Part shown: piece by piece, positions 25,520 to 33,890 of the stretch | Numbering within the stretch: position 1 is the stretch's first letter | How the letters are laid out: every line of letters starts with the position of its first letter | Source: Pseudomonas sp. Ant30-3 | GTDB lineage: Bacteria; Pseudomonadota; Gammaproteobacteria; Pseudomonadales; Pseudomonadaceae | Length of the DNA: 33,890 bases | Assembly (NCBI RefSeq): GCF_000690905.1 | Contig: NZ_JMCL01000015.1 | Coordinates: 1 to 33,890 of the forward strand | Reading direction: 5' to 3' | The notes under the pieces: model-generated | The model's input: only the letters and a program-made list of their open reading frames with translations | The model's database searches: none | Told to the model about the DNA's origin: nothing | Position numbers and translations under genes: made by a program

Positions 25520-27211
25520 TTAGTTCTGTTTTTCCATTTGTGCACGCAACAGGTCGCCCAGAGTGGTAGGACCAGCAGCGATGCTATCCGAAGGCTTGTC
25601 TTTCAAGCTTTGGATGGCTTCTTTCTCTTCAGCATCGTCTTTCGACTTGATGGAGAGCTGGATTACACGGCTCTTGCGGTCAACGCTGATGATCTTGGCT
25701 TCTACTTCCTGGCCTTCTTTCAGAACGTTGCGCGCGTCTTCAACGCGGTCACGGCTGATTTCGGAGGCTTTCAGAGTCGCTTCGATATCGTCGGCCAGAG
25801 TGATGATGGCGCCTTTAGCGTCAACTTCTTTCACGATGCCTTTAACGATTGCGCCTTTGTCGTTCTCTTGAACGTACTCGGAGAACGGATCGCTTTCCAG
25901 TTGCTTGATACCCAGGGAGATGCGCTCGCGCTCTGGGTCAACCGACAGGATAACGGTGTCCAGCTCGTCGCCCTTCTTGAAGCGGCGAACGGCTTCTTCG
26001 CCCACTTCGTTCCAGGAGATGTCGGACAGGTGAACCAGACCGTCGATGCCGCCGTCCAGACCAATGAAGATACCGAAATCGGTGATCGACTTGATGGTGC
26101 CGGAGATTTTATCGCCCTTGTTGAACTGGCCAGAGAAATCTTCCCATGGGTTAGATTTGCACTGCTTGATGCCGAGGGAGATACGACGACGCTCTTCGTC
26201 GATGTCCAGAACCATAACTTCCACTTCGTCGCCGACTTGTACGACTTTCGAAGGGTGGATGTTCTTGTTGGTCCAGTCCATTTCGGAAACGTGTACCAGG
26301 CCTTCAACGCCTTCTTCCAGCTCAGCGAAGCAGCCGTAGTCGGTCAGGTTGGTTACACGAGCGGTAACGCGAGTGCTTTCTGGGTAACGGGCTTTGATAG
26401 CAACCCATGGATCTTCGCCCAGTTGCTTGAGGCCCAGGGAAACACGGTTGCGTTCGCGATCGTATTTCAGAACCTTGACATCGATCTCGTCGCCAACGTT
26501 GACGATTTCCGATGGATGCTTGATACGCTTCCAAGCCATGTCGGTAATGTGCAGCAGGCCATCGACGCCACCCAGATCGACGAATGCGCCGTAATCGGTG
26601 AGGTTCTTGACGATACCTTTGACTTGTTGGCCTTCCTGCAAGGATTCCAGCAGAGCTTCGCGCTCGGCGGAGTTCTCGGCTTCCAGGACGCTGCGACGGG
26701 AAACGACAACGTTGTTGCGCTTCTGGTCCAGCTTGATGACCTTGAATTCCAGCTCTTTGCCTTCCAGGTGCGTGGTGTCGCGCACTGGACGAACGTCAAC
26801 CAGAGAACCTGGCAGGAACGCACGGATGCCGTTAACGTCGACTGTGAAGCCGCCTTTAACCTTACCGTTGATAACGCCCTTGACCACTTCTTCGGCTGCG
26901 AAGGCTGCTTCCAGAACGATCCAGCACTCGGCGCGCTTGGCTTTTTCACGGGACAGCTTGGTTTCACCAAAGCCGTCTTCAACCGAGTCCAGAGCAACGT
27001 GAACTTCGTCACCGACATTGATAGTCAGATCGCCAGCGTCGTTGTAGAACTGCTCAAGCGGGATGAGTGCTTCAGACTTCAGGCCAGCGTGAACGGTTAC
27101 CCAGCGAGCTTGGTAATCGATATCAACGATAACACCGGTGATGATGGAGCCTGCCTGAAGGTTCAGGGTTTTTAGGCTTTCTTCAAAGAGTTCCGCAAAG
27201 CTTTCGCTCAT
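25520..27211 (-). CDS. rpsA: 30S ribosomal protein S1
   Basis: A 563-residue protein with six S1 (OB-fold) domains, each ending in a recurring [12 protein letters not shown] block ([43 protein letters not shown]). It starts [20 protein letters not shown]1 binds mRNA and helps the 30S subunit unwind and load it. The frame reaches 27256, but ATG 27211 with AGGA before it gives the standard start. It follows cmk by 119 bp, as in most proteobacteria, with its own leader and a strong terminator. Confidence 0.98.
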   Translation of the reverse strand: MSESFAELFEESLKTLNLQAGSIITGVIVDIDYQARWVTVHAGLKSEALIPLEQFYNDAGDLTINVGDEVHVALDSVEDGFGETKLSREKAKRAECWIVLEAAFAAEEVVKGVINGKVKGGFTVDVNGIRAFLPGSLVDVRPVRDTTHLEGKELEFKVIKLDQKRNNVVVSRRSVLEAENSAEREALLESLQEGQQVKGIVKNLTDYGAFVDLGGVDGLLHITDMAWKRIKHPSEIVNVGDEIDVKVLKYDRERNRVSLGLKQLGEDPWVAIKARYPESTRVTARVTNLTDYGCFAELEEGVEGLVHVSEMDWTNKNIHPSKVVQVGDEVEVMVLDIDEERRRISLGIKQCKSNPWEDFSGQFNKGDKISGTIKSITDFGIFIGLDGGIDGLVHLSDISWNEVGEEAVRRFKKGDELDTVILSVDPERERISLGIKQLESDPFSEYVQENDKGAIVKGIVKEVDAKGAIITLADDIEATLKASEISRDRVEDARNVLKEGQEVEAKIISVDRKSRVIQLSIKSKDDAEEKEAIQSLKDKPSDSIAAGPTTLGDLLRAQMEKQN

Positions 27212-27330
27212 TTTAATTCCTGAGTATAAGGGCGAAGAATACGCCCATCTCCACATCCCAGACGACGTGGGTTACGTTCATTTAAAGAAGCACCGCAGGA
27301 CTATGACTGGTCCCCTGAAACGCTTCTTGG
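27212..27330 (-). promoter_or_regulatory. cmk-rpsA intergenic leader with a bulged hairpin
   Basis: On the minus strand AAGAAGC (27328-27322) pairs with GCTTCTT (27290-27284); inside, CAGG and GAC pair with CCTG and GTC with a CC bulge. TTTAAAT follows. In E. coli the rpsA leader folds into hairpins that S1 itself recognises; a similar role here, or partial termination after cmk, is an inference. Confidence 0.4.
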
Positions 27331-28020
27331 TCACCCGGCGATATCGCGGAGTGCGATCTCGCTCATGATGCGTTGCAACACCTGATCGATGGATAATTCC
27401 GTGGAATCCAGCTGAATGGCGTCAGCCGCCGGCTTGAGCGGGGCTACCGCTCGCTGGGTGTCACGCTCATCGCGTGCACGTATCTCATCTAGCAGACTCG
27501 ACAGACTAACACCATCGACTTTGCCCTTCAACTGCAAGTAACGACGGCGCGCACGCTCCTCGGCACTGGCAGTCAGGAAGATTTTCAACGGCGCATCGGG
27601 GAATACCACGGTGCCCATGTCGCGCCCATCGGCGACCAGGCCCGGCATCTCCTGGAAGGCGCGCTGCCTCTGGAGCAAGGCTTCGCGGACCGCCGGCAGT
27701 GCGGCGACCTGCGACGCACCGGAGCCAACGCTCTCGGTGCGGATGATGTCGCTGACCTCGTCACCTTCCAGAATGATGCGCTGCAGCTGACCGTCGGTCG
27801 CCGCGATAAATTGCACATCCAGATGAGCGGCAAGTTGCTTGAGCAGCTCTTCGTTGGTCAGGTCGACGCCGTGGTTATGCGCGGCGAAGGCCAGCAAGCG
27901 ATAAAGCGCACCGGAATCCAGCAGGTTCCAGCCCAGACGCTTGGCCAGGATGCCGGCGACCGTGCCTTTGCCAGAGCCGCTTGGCCCATCAATGGTGATG
28001 ACCGGTGCGATATTTTTCAC
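27331..28020 (-). CDS. cmk: Cytidylate kinase
   Basis: About 229 residues. The P-loop reads [20 protein letters not shown], with [33 protein letters not shown], the Arg-rich lid [13 protein letters not shown] and [16 protein letters not shown]. It phosphorylates CMP and dCMP with ATP in the cytosol. The frame is open to 28062, but GTG at 28020 overlaps the aroA stop as GTGA and leads straight into [11 protein letters not shown], the normal N-terminus, so this start is preferred. Confidence 0.95.
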   Translation of the reverse strand: MKNIAPVITIDGPSGSGKGTVAGILAKRLGWNLLDSGALYRLLAFAAHNHGVDLTNEELLKQLAAHLDVQFIAATDGQLQRIILEGDEVSDIIRTESVGSGASQVAALPAVREALLQRQRAFQEMPGLVADGRDMGTVVFPDAPLKIFLTASAEERARRRYLQLKGKVDGVSLSSLLDEIRARDERDTQRAVAPLKPAADAIQLDSTELSIDQVLQRIMSEIALRDIAG

Positions 28021-30260
28021 GATTGAGCCTCTTGTGCCACACGAATGCCAACCTGGGCGCACAGCGCGAGGAAGTTCGGGAACGAGGTTGCGACGTTGGC
28101 GCAGTCATGGATGCGAATCGGCGCCGTGGCGCGCAGCGAGGCAACGCTGAACGCCATGGCAATGCGGTGATCGCCGTGACCGTGCACTTCGCCGCCGCCG
28201 ATCAGGCCGCCGTCGATGATGATGCCATCCGGGGTCGGCTCACACTTGACGCCCAGTGCCAGCAAGCCATCGGCCATGACCTGAATGCGGTCCGATTCCT
28301 TGACGCGCAGCTCTTCGGCGCCGCGCAACACGGTGCGCCCTTCGGCACAGGCGGCGGCCACGAACAGCACCGGGAATTCGTCGATGGCCAGTGGCACCAG
28401 CGCTTCGGGAATTTCGATGCCTTTGAGTTTAGCCGCTCGCACGCGCAGATCCGCTACCGGTTCGCCGCCGACTTCGCGCTGGTTTTCCAGGGTGATGTCA
28501 GCGCCCATCAGACGCAGGATGTCGATGACGCCGGTGCGGGTCGGGTTGATGCCGACGTGCTCAAGCACCAGCTCGGAACCTTCGGCAATCGACGCCGCCA
28601 CCAGGAAGAATGCTGAAGACGAGATATCGCCCGGCACTTCAATGTGGGTAGCAGTAAGTTTGTGTCCGGATTCGACCGACGCGGTGGCGCCTTCAACGCT
28701 GACCGGGTAGCCGAAGCCACGCAGCATGCGCTCGGTGTGATCGCGGGTCGGTGCAGGCTCGGTGACGGTGGTTTTGCCGTCGGCGTACAGACCGGCTAAC
28801 AGCAGGCAGGATTTAACCTGGGCGCTGGCCATCGGCATGGTGTACGTCAGGCCTTTCAGTTTGTTGCCGCCACGGATGACCATCGGCGGACGACCTTCGG
28901 CAGCGGTCTCGATCACGGCGCCCATTTCACGCAGTGGATTGGCCACGCGGTTCATCGGACGCTTGGACAGCGAGGCGTCGCCGGTCAGGGTGCTGTCGAA
29001 GTTCTGCGCCGCCAACAGGCCGGACAGCAGGCGCATCGAGGTGCCGGAGTTGCCCAGATAGATCGGGCCCGGCGCCGGCTTCAAGCCATGCAGGCCGACG
29101 CCGTGAATGGTCACGCGGCCGTGGTGCGGGCCTTCGATCACGACGCCCATGTCGCGGAAGGCTTGCAAGGTCGCCAGAGCGTCTTCGCCCTCAAGGAAGC
29201 CTTCGACTTCGGTGACGCCTTCGGCGAGGGAGCCGAGCATGATCGAGCGGTGGGAAATCGATTTGTCGCCCGGTACACGAATCCGCCCAGTCAGGCGGCC
29301 ACCAGGTTGTGCCAGGAAAATCAGGTCGTTGGAGTTCATAGCGTCCACATAGGCCCGGCGGGCCAGGATTTTACTGAAATGCTCGCGGGCAACCCGTGCG
29401 CGTGTGAACACGCCCAACAATTGGTGCCCATCCCCTGCATCGACCGCGTCGCGCAAGGCGTCGAGGTCGCTGCGAAATGTATCGAGTGTGCGCAGGACAG
29501 CTTCGCGGTTGGCGAGGAAGATGTCGTGCCACATGACCGGGTCACTTCCCGCGATTCTTGTGAAATCACGGAAACCGCCGGCAGCGTAACGGAAGATCTC
29601 AAGGTTTTCATTGCGTTTGGCCAATGAATCGACCAAACCGAACGCCAGCAGGTGCGGCAAATGGCTGGTCGCCGCCAGCACTTCGTCGTGACGCTCGACC
29701 TGCATGTGCTCGACATCGGCGCCCAATTCGCGCCACAAACGGTCAACCACTGCGAGTGCGGCCGGATCGGTCTGATCCAGCGGTGTCAAAATGACTTTGT
29801 GGCGACGGAACAGTTCGGCGTTGGAAGCTTCCACCCCGCTCTGCTCGGACCCGGCAATCGGATGGCCCGGGACGAAACGCGGCGGCATGCCCCCAAAGGC
29901 CTCGGTGGCAGCGCGCACGACATTGCCTTTGGCACTGCCGACGTCGGTGAGAATCGCCGAGCCCAAATCCATCGCCGCCAGACGTGCGAGCATTTTTTCC
30001 ATGGCCAGAATCGGCACGGCGAGCTGAATCACGTCGGCGCCCTGACAGGCAACAGTCAGGTCTTCTTCGCAGCGATCCACCACGCCCAGTTCCACGGCCA
30101 GCTTGCGCGACTGCGGATCGAGGTCGACGCCGACCACTTCGCGGCACAGGCCACTTTCACGCACACCTTTGGCGAACGAACCGCCGATCAAACCCAGACC
30201 GACCACCACCAGGCGACCGATCATAGGTGCAGCAGGTTGCACTGTAGTGACATCAACCAC
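28017..30260 (-). CDS. tyrA-aroA: Bifunctional prephenate dehydrogenase / 3-phosphoshikimate 1-carboxyvinyltransferase
   Basis: A 747-residue fusion. Residues about 13-300 are Tyr[21 protein letters not shown] (NAD site), [21 protein letters not shown]. Residues about 310-747 are AroA (EPSP synthase): [65 protein letters not shown]. The first makes 4-hydroxyphenylpyruvate for tyrosine, the second is the sixth shikimate step. This fusion is typical of Pseudomonas. The GTG at 30260 overlaps the end of hisC by 8 nt; the ATG at 30224 (MIGRLV) is an alternative start and may be the true one. Confidence 0.95.
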   Translation of the reverse strand: MVDVTTVQPAAPMIGRLVVVGLGLIGGSFAKGVRESGLCREVVGVDLDPQSRKLAVELGVVDRCEEDLTVACQGADVIQLAVPILAMEKMLARLAAMDLGSAILTDVGSAKGNVVRAATEAFGGMPPRFVPGHPIAGSEQSGVEASNAELFRRHKVILTPLDQTDPAALAVVDRLWRELGADVEHMQVERHDEVLAATSHLPHLLAFGLVDSLAKRNENLEIFRYAAGGFRDFTRIAGSDPVMWHDIFLANREAVLRTLDTFRSDLDALRDAVDAGDGHQLLGVFTRARVAREHFSKILARRAYVDAMNSNDLIFLAQPGGRLTGRIRVPGDKSISHRSIMLGSLAEGVTEVEGFLEGEDALATLQAFRDMGVVIEGPHHGRVTIHGVGLHGLKPAPGPIYLGNSGTSMRLLSGLLAAQNFDSTLTGDASLSKRPMNRVANPLREMGAVIETAAEGRPPMVIRGGNKLKGLTYTMPMASAQVKSCLLLAGLYADGKTTVTEPAPTRDHTERMLRGFGYPVSVEGATASVESGHKLTATHIEVPGDISSSAFFLVAASIAEGSELVLEHVGINPTRTGVIDILRLMGADITLENQREVGGEPVADLRVRAAKLKGIEIPEALVPLAIDEFPVLFVAAACAEGRTVLRGAEELRVKESDRIQVMADGLLALGVKCEPTPDGIIIDGGLIGGGEVHGHGDHRIAMAFSVASLRATAPIRIHDCANVATSFPNFLALCAQVGIRVAQEAQS

Positions 30261-31365
30261 GAGCCAGAACCTTGGTCAGCGCCTCAAGGAAACGCGTGTT
30301 TTCCGACGGCAAGCCGATGGTGATGCGCAAATGGTTCGGCATGCCGTAGTTGGCCACCGGGCGCACGATCACGCCTTCACGCAGCAGACCCTGAAACACA
30401 GGCGCAGCGACCTGGCCGAGATCAACGCAGATGAAGTTGCCCTTGGACGGAATCCAGCTCAGCCCCAGCTCTCGGAAACCCGCTTGCAGCTGTTGCATGC
30501 CCGCTTCGTTGAGGCGACGGCTTTCGGCCAGGTAATCGGTGTCTTGCAGTGCAGCGCACGCTGCGGCGAGGGCCAGGCTGTTGACGTTGAACGGCTGACG
30601 CACGCGGTTGAGCACATCGGCCACCACGGCAGTCGACAAGCCATAACCGACGCGCAAGGCCGCCAAACCGTACGCCTTGGAGAAGGTCCGCGAGACCAGC
30701 AGGTTCGGGTACGCCGCCAGGTAATCGAGACCGTCCGGCAAATCGCTGCCTTCGGCGTACTCGATGTAGGCTTCGTCCAGCACCACCAGCACGTGGGCCG
30801 GAACGTCCTGCAGGAATTCGTCCAGGGCTTCGGCGCCGAACCAGGTGCCGGTCGGGTTGTTCGGGTTGGCGATGAACACCACGCGGGTGTCGGCATCGAT
30901 CGCGGCGAGCATGGCCGACAGATCGTGGCCCCACTCCTTGGCCGGGATCACTTTGGCGGTAGCGCCCACGGCTTGCGTGACGATCGGGTAGACCGCAAAC
31001 GCGTGCTCGCTGAACACCGCGTTCAGGCCTGGCGCCAGATAGGCGCGCGCGACCAGCTCGAGAATGTCGTTGGAACCGTTGCCCAGCGTCACTTGATTGA
31101 GCTCGACACGGCACTGCTCGGCGAGCAAGGTCTTCAGCGCAAAACCGTTGCCGTCCGGGTAACGGGTCAGCTCGGCCAGTTCATCACGAATCGCGTTGAG
31201 TGCCTTCGGACTGGCGCCCAGCGGGTTTTCGTTGCTGGCCAGTTTGACGATGCTCGCCGGATCGATGTCCAGCTCGCGCGCCAGTTCGTCCACGGGTTTG
31301 CCCGGAACGTAAGGCGAAAGTTGTTGTACGCCCGGCTGCGCCAGAGCGAGGAAGTCGCCACTCAT
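30253..31365 (-). CDS. hisC: Histidinol-phosphate/aromatic aminotransferase
   Basis: A 370-residue class I/II PLP aminotransferase: YVPGKPVDELARELDI, LASNENPLGASPKALNAI, NPNNPTGTWF, DEAYIEYAEG, VSRTFSKAYGLAALRVGYG with the Schiff-base Lys, and RPVANYGMPNHLRITIG. It exchanges an amino group between glutamate and histidinol phosphate or aromatic keto acids. Lying between pheA and tyrA-aroA it probably serves mainly phenylalanine and tyrosine synthesis (HisC2 type) rather than histidine. It starts 10 bp after pheA. Confidence 0.93.
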   Translation of the reverse strand: MSGDFLALAQPGVQQLSPYVPGKPVDELARELDIDPASIVKLASNENPLGASPKALNAIRDELAELTRYPDGNGFALKTLLAEQCRVELNQVTLGNGSNDILELVARAYLAPGLNAVFSEHAFAVYPIVTQAVGATAKVIPAKEWGHDLSAMLAAIDADTRVVFIANPNNPTGTWFGAEALDEFLQDVPAHVLVVLDEAYIEYAEGSDLPDGLDYLAAYPNLLVSRTFSKAYGLAALRVGYGLSTAVVADVLNRVRQPFNVNSLALAAACAALQDTDYLAESRRLNEAGMQQLQAGFRELGLSWIPSKGNFICVDLGQVAAPVFQGLLREGVIVRPVANYGMPNHLRITIGLPSENTRFLEALTKVLARG

Positions 31366-31375
31366 TTGCTACCCC

Positions 31376-32470
31376 TTAGAGAACGGCTTTCGGGTAGGAA
31401 CCCAGCACTTTGAGTGCTACTGCTTCCTGACTGATCTTTTCCAGCACACCTTTGATCAATGGATCGCGGTGGTGACCGACGAAATCGATAAAGAACACGT
31501 AGGTCCATTTACCGCTGCGCGACGGACGTGTCTCGATGCGCGTCAGGTCGATGCCATTGTCGTGGAACGGCACGAGCAATTCGTGCAGGGCGCCGGGCTT
31601 GTTGCTCATCGAAACGATGATTGAGGTCTTGTCGTCGCCGGTCGGTGGCACTTCCTGGCTGCCGATCATCAGGAATCGCGTGGAGTTGTCCGGGCGATCC
31701 TCGATTTTTTCGGCAAGACGGGTCAGCCCGTACAGGCCGGCTGCCATGTCACCGGCGATCGCCGCGGAATTCCACTCACCCTTGACCCGCTTGGCCGCTT
31801 CGGCGTTGCTCGACACCGCCACGCGCTCGACATTCGGGTAGTGTGCGTCGAGCCACTTGCGGCACTGGGCCAGCGACTGCGCGTGGGAATAGATGCGGCT
31901 GATGCTGTCGGTCTTGGTGTTTTCGCCCACCAGCAAGTGGTGGTGAATGCGCAACTCGACTTCGCCACAGATGACCATGTCGTGCTCGAGGAAGCTGTCC
32001 AGCGTGTGGTTGACCGCGCCTTCGGTGGAGTTTTCCACCGGGACCACGCCAAAATTCACCGCACCGGCCGCCACTTCGCGGAACACTTCGTCGATCGCGG
32101 CCATTGGCTTGCTGATCACCGCGTGGCCGAAATGCTTCATGGCCGCCGCTTGGGTGAAGGTGCCTTCAGGGCCGAGGTAGGCGACTTTCAGCGGCTGCTC
32201 GAGGGCGAGGCACGAGGACATGATTTCGCGGAACAGCCGCGCCATTTCTTCGTTGCCCAAAGGGCCCTGATTACGCTCCATCACGCGCTTGAGCACCTGA
32301 GCTTCGCGCTCGGGACGATAGAACACCGGCACTTCGCCTTCAGCCAGCGAGGCCATTTTTACCCGTGCGACTTCCTGGGCGCAGCGGGCGCGTTCGCTGA
32401 TCAGCTCGAGGACTTTGGTGTCCAGCGCATCAATGCGAACGCGCAGTGCCTTGAGTTCTTGCTCAGACAT
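31376..32470 (-). CDS. pheA: P-protein: chorismate mutase / prephenate dehydratase
   Basis: A 364-residue bifunctional enzyme. Residues 1-90 are an AroQ chorismate mutase (LRVRIDALDTKVLELISERA); about 95-270 the dehydratase (VAYLGPEGTFTQAAAMKHFG, VPVENSTEGAVNHTLDSF, SNAEAAKRVKGEWNSAAIAG, NSTRFLMIG); the C-terminus is an ACT domain with GALHELLVPFHDNGIDLTRI and ETRPSRSGKWTYVFFID, the usual site of feedback inhibition by phenylalanine. ATG shares one base with the serC stop (TAATG). Confidence 0.97.
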   Translation of the reverse strand: MSEQELKALRVRIDALDTKVLELISERARCAQEVARVKMASLAEGEVPVFYRPEREAQVLKRVMERNQGPLGNEEMARLFREIMSSCLALEQPLKVAYLGPEGTFTQAAAMKHFGHAVISKPMAAIDEVFREVAAGAVNFGVVPVENSTEGAVNHTLDSFLEHDMVICGEVELRIHHHLLVGENTKTDSISRIYSHAQSLAQCRKWLDAHYPNVERVAVSSNAEAAKRVKGEWNSAAIAGDMAAGLYGLTRLAEKIEDRPDNSTRFLMIGSQEVPPTGDDKTSIIVSMSNKPGALHELLVPFHDNGIDLTRIETRPSRSGKWTYVFFIDFVGHHRDPLIKGVLEKISQEAVALKVLGSYPKAVL

Positions 32471-33555
32471 TAGCCGTGTTCCTTCTCGAACTCTGCCATG
32501 TACGAAATCAGCGCGTTGACCGCTCCGATGTCGACGGCGTTATAAATGGAGGCGCGCATGCCGCCTACGGAACGGTGACCCTTGAGGTTCAACAGGCCAC
32601 GCTCGTCGGCGCCGGCGAGGAACGGTTTGTCGAGACGGTCGTCCGCAAGGCGGAACGGCACGTTCATCCACGAACGGTCGGACGGGTTGATCGGGTTGCT
32701 GTAGAGGCCGCTGGCGTCGATGAAGCTGTACAGCGTGCGCTGCTTCTGTTCATTGAGCTTGCCGATGGCTTCGACACCGCCCTGCTCTTTCAGCCACTCG
32801 AAGACCAGACCGGACAAGTACCAGGCCAGGGTCGGCGGGGTGTTGTACATCGAACCGTTATCGGCCGCGACTTTGTAGTTGAGCATGGTCGGGCACAGGG
32901 AACGGGCCTTGCCGAGCAAGTCCTCGCGGACGATGTTGACCACCAGACCGCTCGGGCCGATGTTTTTCTGTGCGCCGGCGTAGATCATGCCGAAACGCGA
33001 GATGTCGACGGGGCGCGAAAGAATGTCCGAGGACATGTCGGCGACCAGTGGCACGTCACCGGTTTCCGGGATCCACTGGAATTCCAGGCCGCCGATGGTT
33101 TCGTTCGGCGCGTAGTGAACGTAGGCGGCGTCCTTCGACAGCTTCCACTCGTTCTGGCCGGGGATGGCGAAATAGTCGTAAGGCTTGGCGGTGGCGGCGA
33201 CATTGACGTGGCCGTAGCGCGAGGCTTCTTCGATGGCTTTCTGCGACCAGATACCGGTGTCGATGTAGTCGGCGGTGCCGCTTTCCGGCAACAGGTTCAG
33301 AGGGATCTGAGCAAATTGCTGGCTGGCGCCACCTTGCAGAAACAGCACTTTGTAGTTCGACGGGATATTCAGCAGATCACGCAGATCCTGCTCGGCCTTG
33401 GTCGCGATGGACACGAACTCATCGCTGCGATGGCTCATTTCCATGACCGACAGGCCCTTGCCGTGCCAATCGAGGAGTTCACCCTGAGCGCGCTTCAGGA
33501 CAGCTTCAGGCAGCGCCGCAGGACCGGCACAGAAGTTATAGGCTCTCTTGCTCAC
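32470..33555 (-). CDS. serC: Phosphoserine aminotransferase
   Basis: A 361-residue class V PLP aminotransferase beginning (M)SKRAYNFCAGPAALPEAVL, with MEMSHRSDEF, LFLQGGASQQFA, the PLP-lysine motif YAGAQKNIGPSGL, and SVGGMRASIYNAV near the end. It makes 3-phosphoserine from 3-phosphohydroxypyruvate (serine and also pyridoxine synthesis). The frame is open to 33603, but GTG 33555 gives the standard length and N-terminus. It is first gene of the serC-pheA-hisC-tyrA/aroA-cmk-rpsA run; its leader is built of the tandem repeats at 33595-33768. Confidence 0.97.
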   Translation of the reverse strand: MSKRAYNFCAGPAALPEAVLKRAQGELLDWHGKGLSVMEMSHRSDEFVSIATKAEQDLRDLLNIPSNYKVLFLQGGASQQFAQIPLNLLPESGTADYIDTGIWSQKAIEEASRYGHVNVAATAKPYDYFAIPGQNEWKLSKDAAYVHYAPNETIGGLEFQWIPETGDVPLVADMSSDILSRPVDISRFGMIYAGAQKNIGPSGLVVNIVREDLLGKARSLCPTMLNYKVAADNGSMYNTPPTLAWYLSGLVFEWLKEQGGVEAIGKLNEQKQRTLYSFIDASGLYSNPINPSDRSWMNVPFRLADDRLDKPFLAGADERGLLNLKGHRSVGGMRASIYNAVDIGAVNALISYMAEFEKEHG

Positions 33556-33594
33556 ATCCAATCTCGCTCTGATTTGGTGGGTCGTGCAAACATA

Positions 33595-33768
33595 ATCAGT
33601 CAATACAGATCCAGTGTGGTGACGGACTTCCTGTGGAAATCAGTCAACACAGATCCAAGGTGGAGACGGACTTCCTGTGGAAATCAGTCAACACAGATCC
33701 AATTTGGTGACGGACTCCTGTGGAAATCAGTCAACACAGATCCAATTTGGTGACGGACTCCTGTGGCG
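33595..33768. repeat. Four tandem 43-44 bp repeats upstream of serC
   Basis: Units start at 33595, 33639, 33683 and 33726, each opening ATCAGTCAACACAGATCCA (copy 1 has AATAC for AACAC) and ending GACGGACTTCCTGTGG. Copies 3 and 4 are identical over their first 41 bases and one base shorter than copies 1 and 2 (CTCC for CTTCC). The last unit runs into the REP head (CCTGTGGCGAGGG), so the end of every unit resembles the bases that precede the REP. The array starts 40 bp before the serC start codon. Confidence 0.9.
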
Positions 33769-33890
33769 AGGGGGTTTACCCCCGTTCGATTGCGAAGCAA
33801 TCGCAAACCTGTCACCCCATTCTCATGCGAGATATAGGCGGCTGGTTTTGGGGGCGCTTCGCACCCCAACGGGGGTAAACCCCCTCGCCA
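33764..33890. repeat. Inverted REP pair (REPIN-like)
   Basis: A 23-bp arm TGGCGAGGGGGTTTACCCCC-GTT (33764-33786) is repeated in exact inverse complement at 33868-33890, the window end. Each arm is itself palindromic around TTTA. Inner hairpins CGATTGC/GCAATCG (33787-33803) and GGGGCG-CTTC-GCACCCC lie next to the arms. This is the layout of the REP doublets mobilised by RAYT transposases in fluorescent pseudomonads; no RAYT gene is in the window. Confidence 0.85.

Noticed and set aside
25538..27175. 545-codon open frame on the plus strand
   Set aside because: It is the exact antisense of rpsA; the long open frame follows from strong codon bias of S1, and the translation has no recognisable domain.
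30103..31413. 436-codon plus-strand frame opposite hisC and tyrA
   Set aside because: Shadow of high-GC coding DNA; no start signal and no domain.
32476..33753. 425-codon plus-strand frame opposite serC that runs through the tandem repeats
   Set aside because: Antisense shadow of a GC-biased gene; its end only translates the repeats and REP flank.
33595..33768. CRISPR array
   Set aside because: The units are contiguous near-identical copies without variable spacers, so this is a simple tandem repeat.

Overview
This window looks like a chromosome segment of a fluorescent-group Pseudomonas. Read on the minus strand, the right third has the order serC - pheA - hisC - tyrA/aroA fusion - cmk - rpsA - small lipoprotein - ihfB - lapA - wzz, the familiar Pseudomonas arrangement in which the O-antigen (B-band LPS) locus follows ihfB. 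The fused prephenate dehydrogenase/EPSP synthase, the REP-type repeats and the wbpL-wbpM-comEA end of the O-antigen cluster all agree with this. Assignment to a species is not possible from the sequence alone.

Layout, left to right. (1) 1-230: 5' end of an IS30-family transposase gene cut by the window edge, with its IS terminus. (2) 303-1565 (+): a second, 420-residue Wzz-type chain-length regulator. (3) 1.57-6.95 kb: an AT-rich accessory island with a minus-strand operon gtrB - hexapeptide acyltransferase - gtrA, a divergent GT-C-like membrane protein, and on each side a decayed, mutually homologous, inverted element that resembles the 3' end (domains V-VI) of a group II intron. (4) 6.95-22.65 kb, all minus strand: the O-antigen operon rmlBDAC - fdtA - fdtC - fdtB - wzx - glycosyltransferase - wzy - two GT2 glycosyltransferases - WbpV/WbpK-like reductase - wbpL - wbpM, followed by comEA. 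From rmlB to wbpL most neighbours overlap by 1-8 nt or abut. (5) 22.65-24.5 kb: wzz and lapA. (6) 24.5-33.6 kb: ihfB and the serine/aromatic/S1 housekeeping operon. (7) 33.6-33.9 kb: four tandem 43-44 bp repeats running into an inverted REP pair.

How the genes work together (inference from families): RmlA and RmlB make dTDP-4-keto-6-deoxyglucose. RmlC and RmlD turn it into dTDP-L-rhamnose, while the FdtA-type isomerase, FdtB-type aminotransferase and FdtC-type acetyltransferase turn it into a dTDP-3-acetamido-3,6-dideoxyhexose (Fuc3NAc or Qui3NAc). WbpM and the WbpV-like reductase provide a UDP-2-acetamido-2,6-dideoxyhexose that WbpL loads on undecaprenyl phosphate. Three glycosyltransferases extend the unit, Wzx flips it, Wzy polymerises it and two Wzz proteins could set chain length. 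The gtr island looks like an add-on for side-branch decoration.

Most notable observations: the acyltransferase in the gtr operon is the N-terminal half of a former WxcM-type acetyltransferase-ketoisomerase, whose isomerase C-terminus survives out of frame just before gtrA; the island is bracketed by inverted intron-like remnants; and a JUMPstart/ops-like sequence lies 30-50 nt upstream of rmlB, suggesting RfaH-type control of the long O-antigen transcript.
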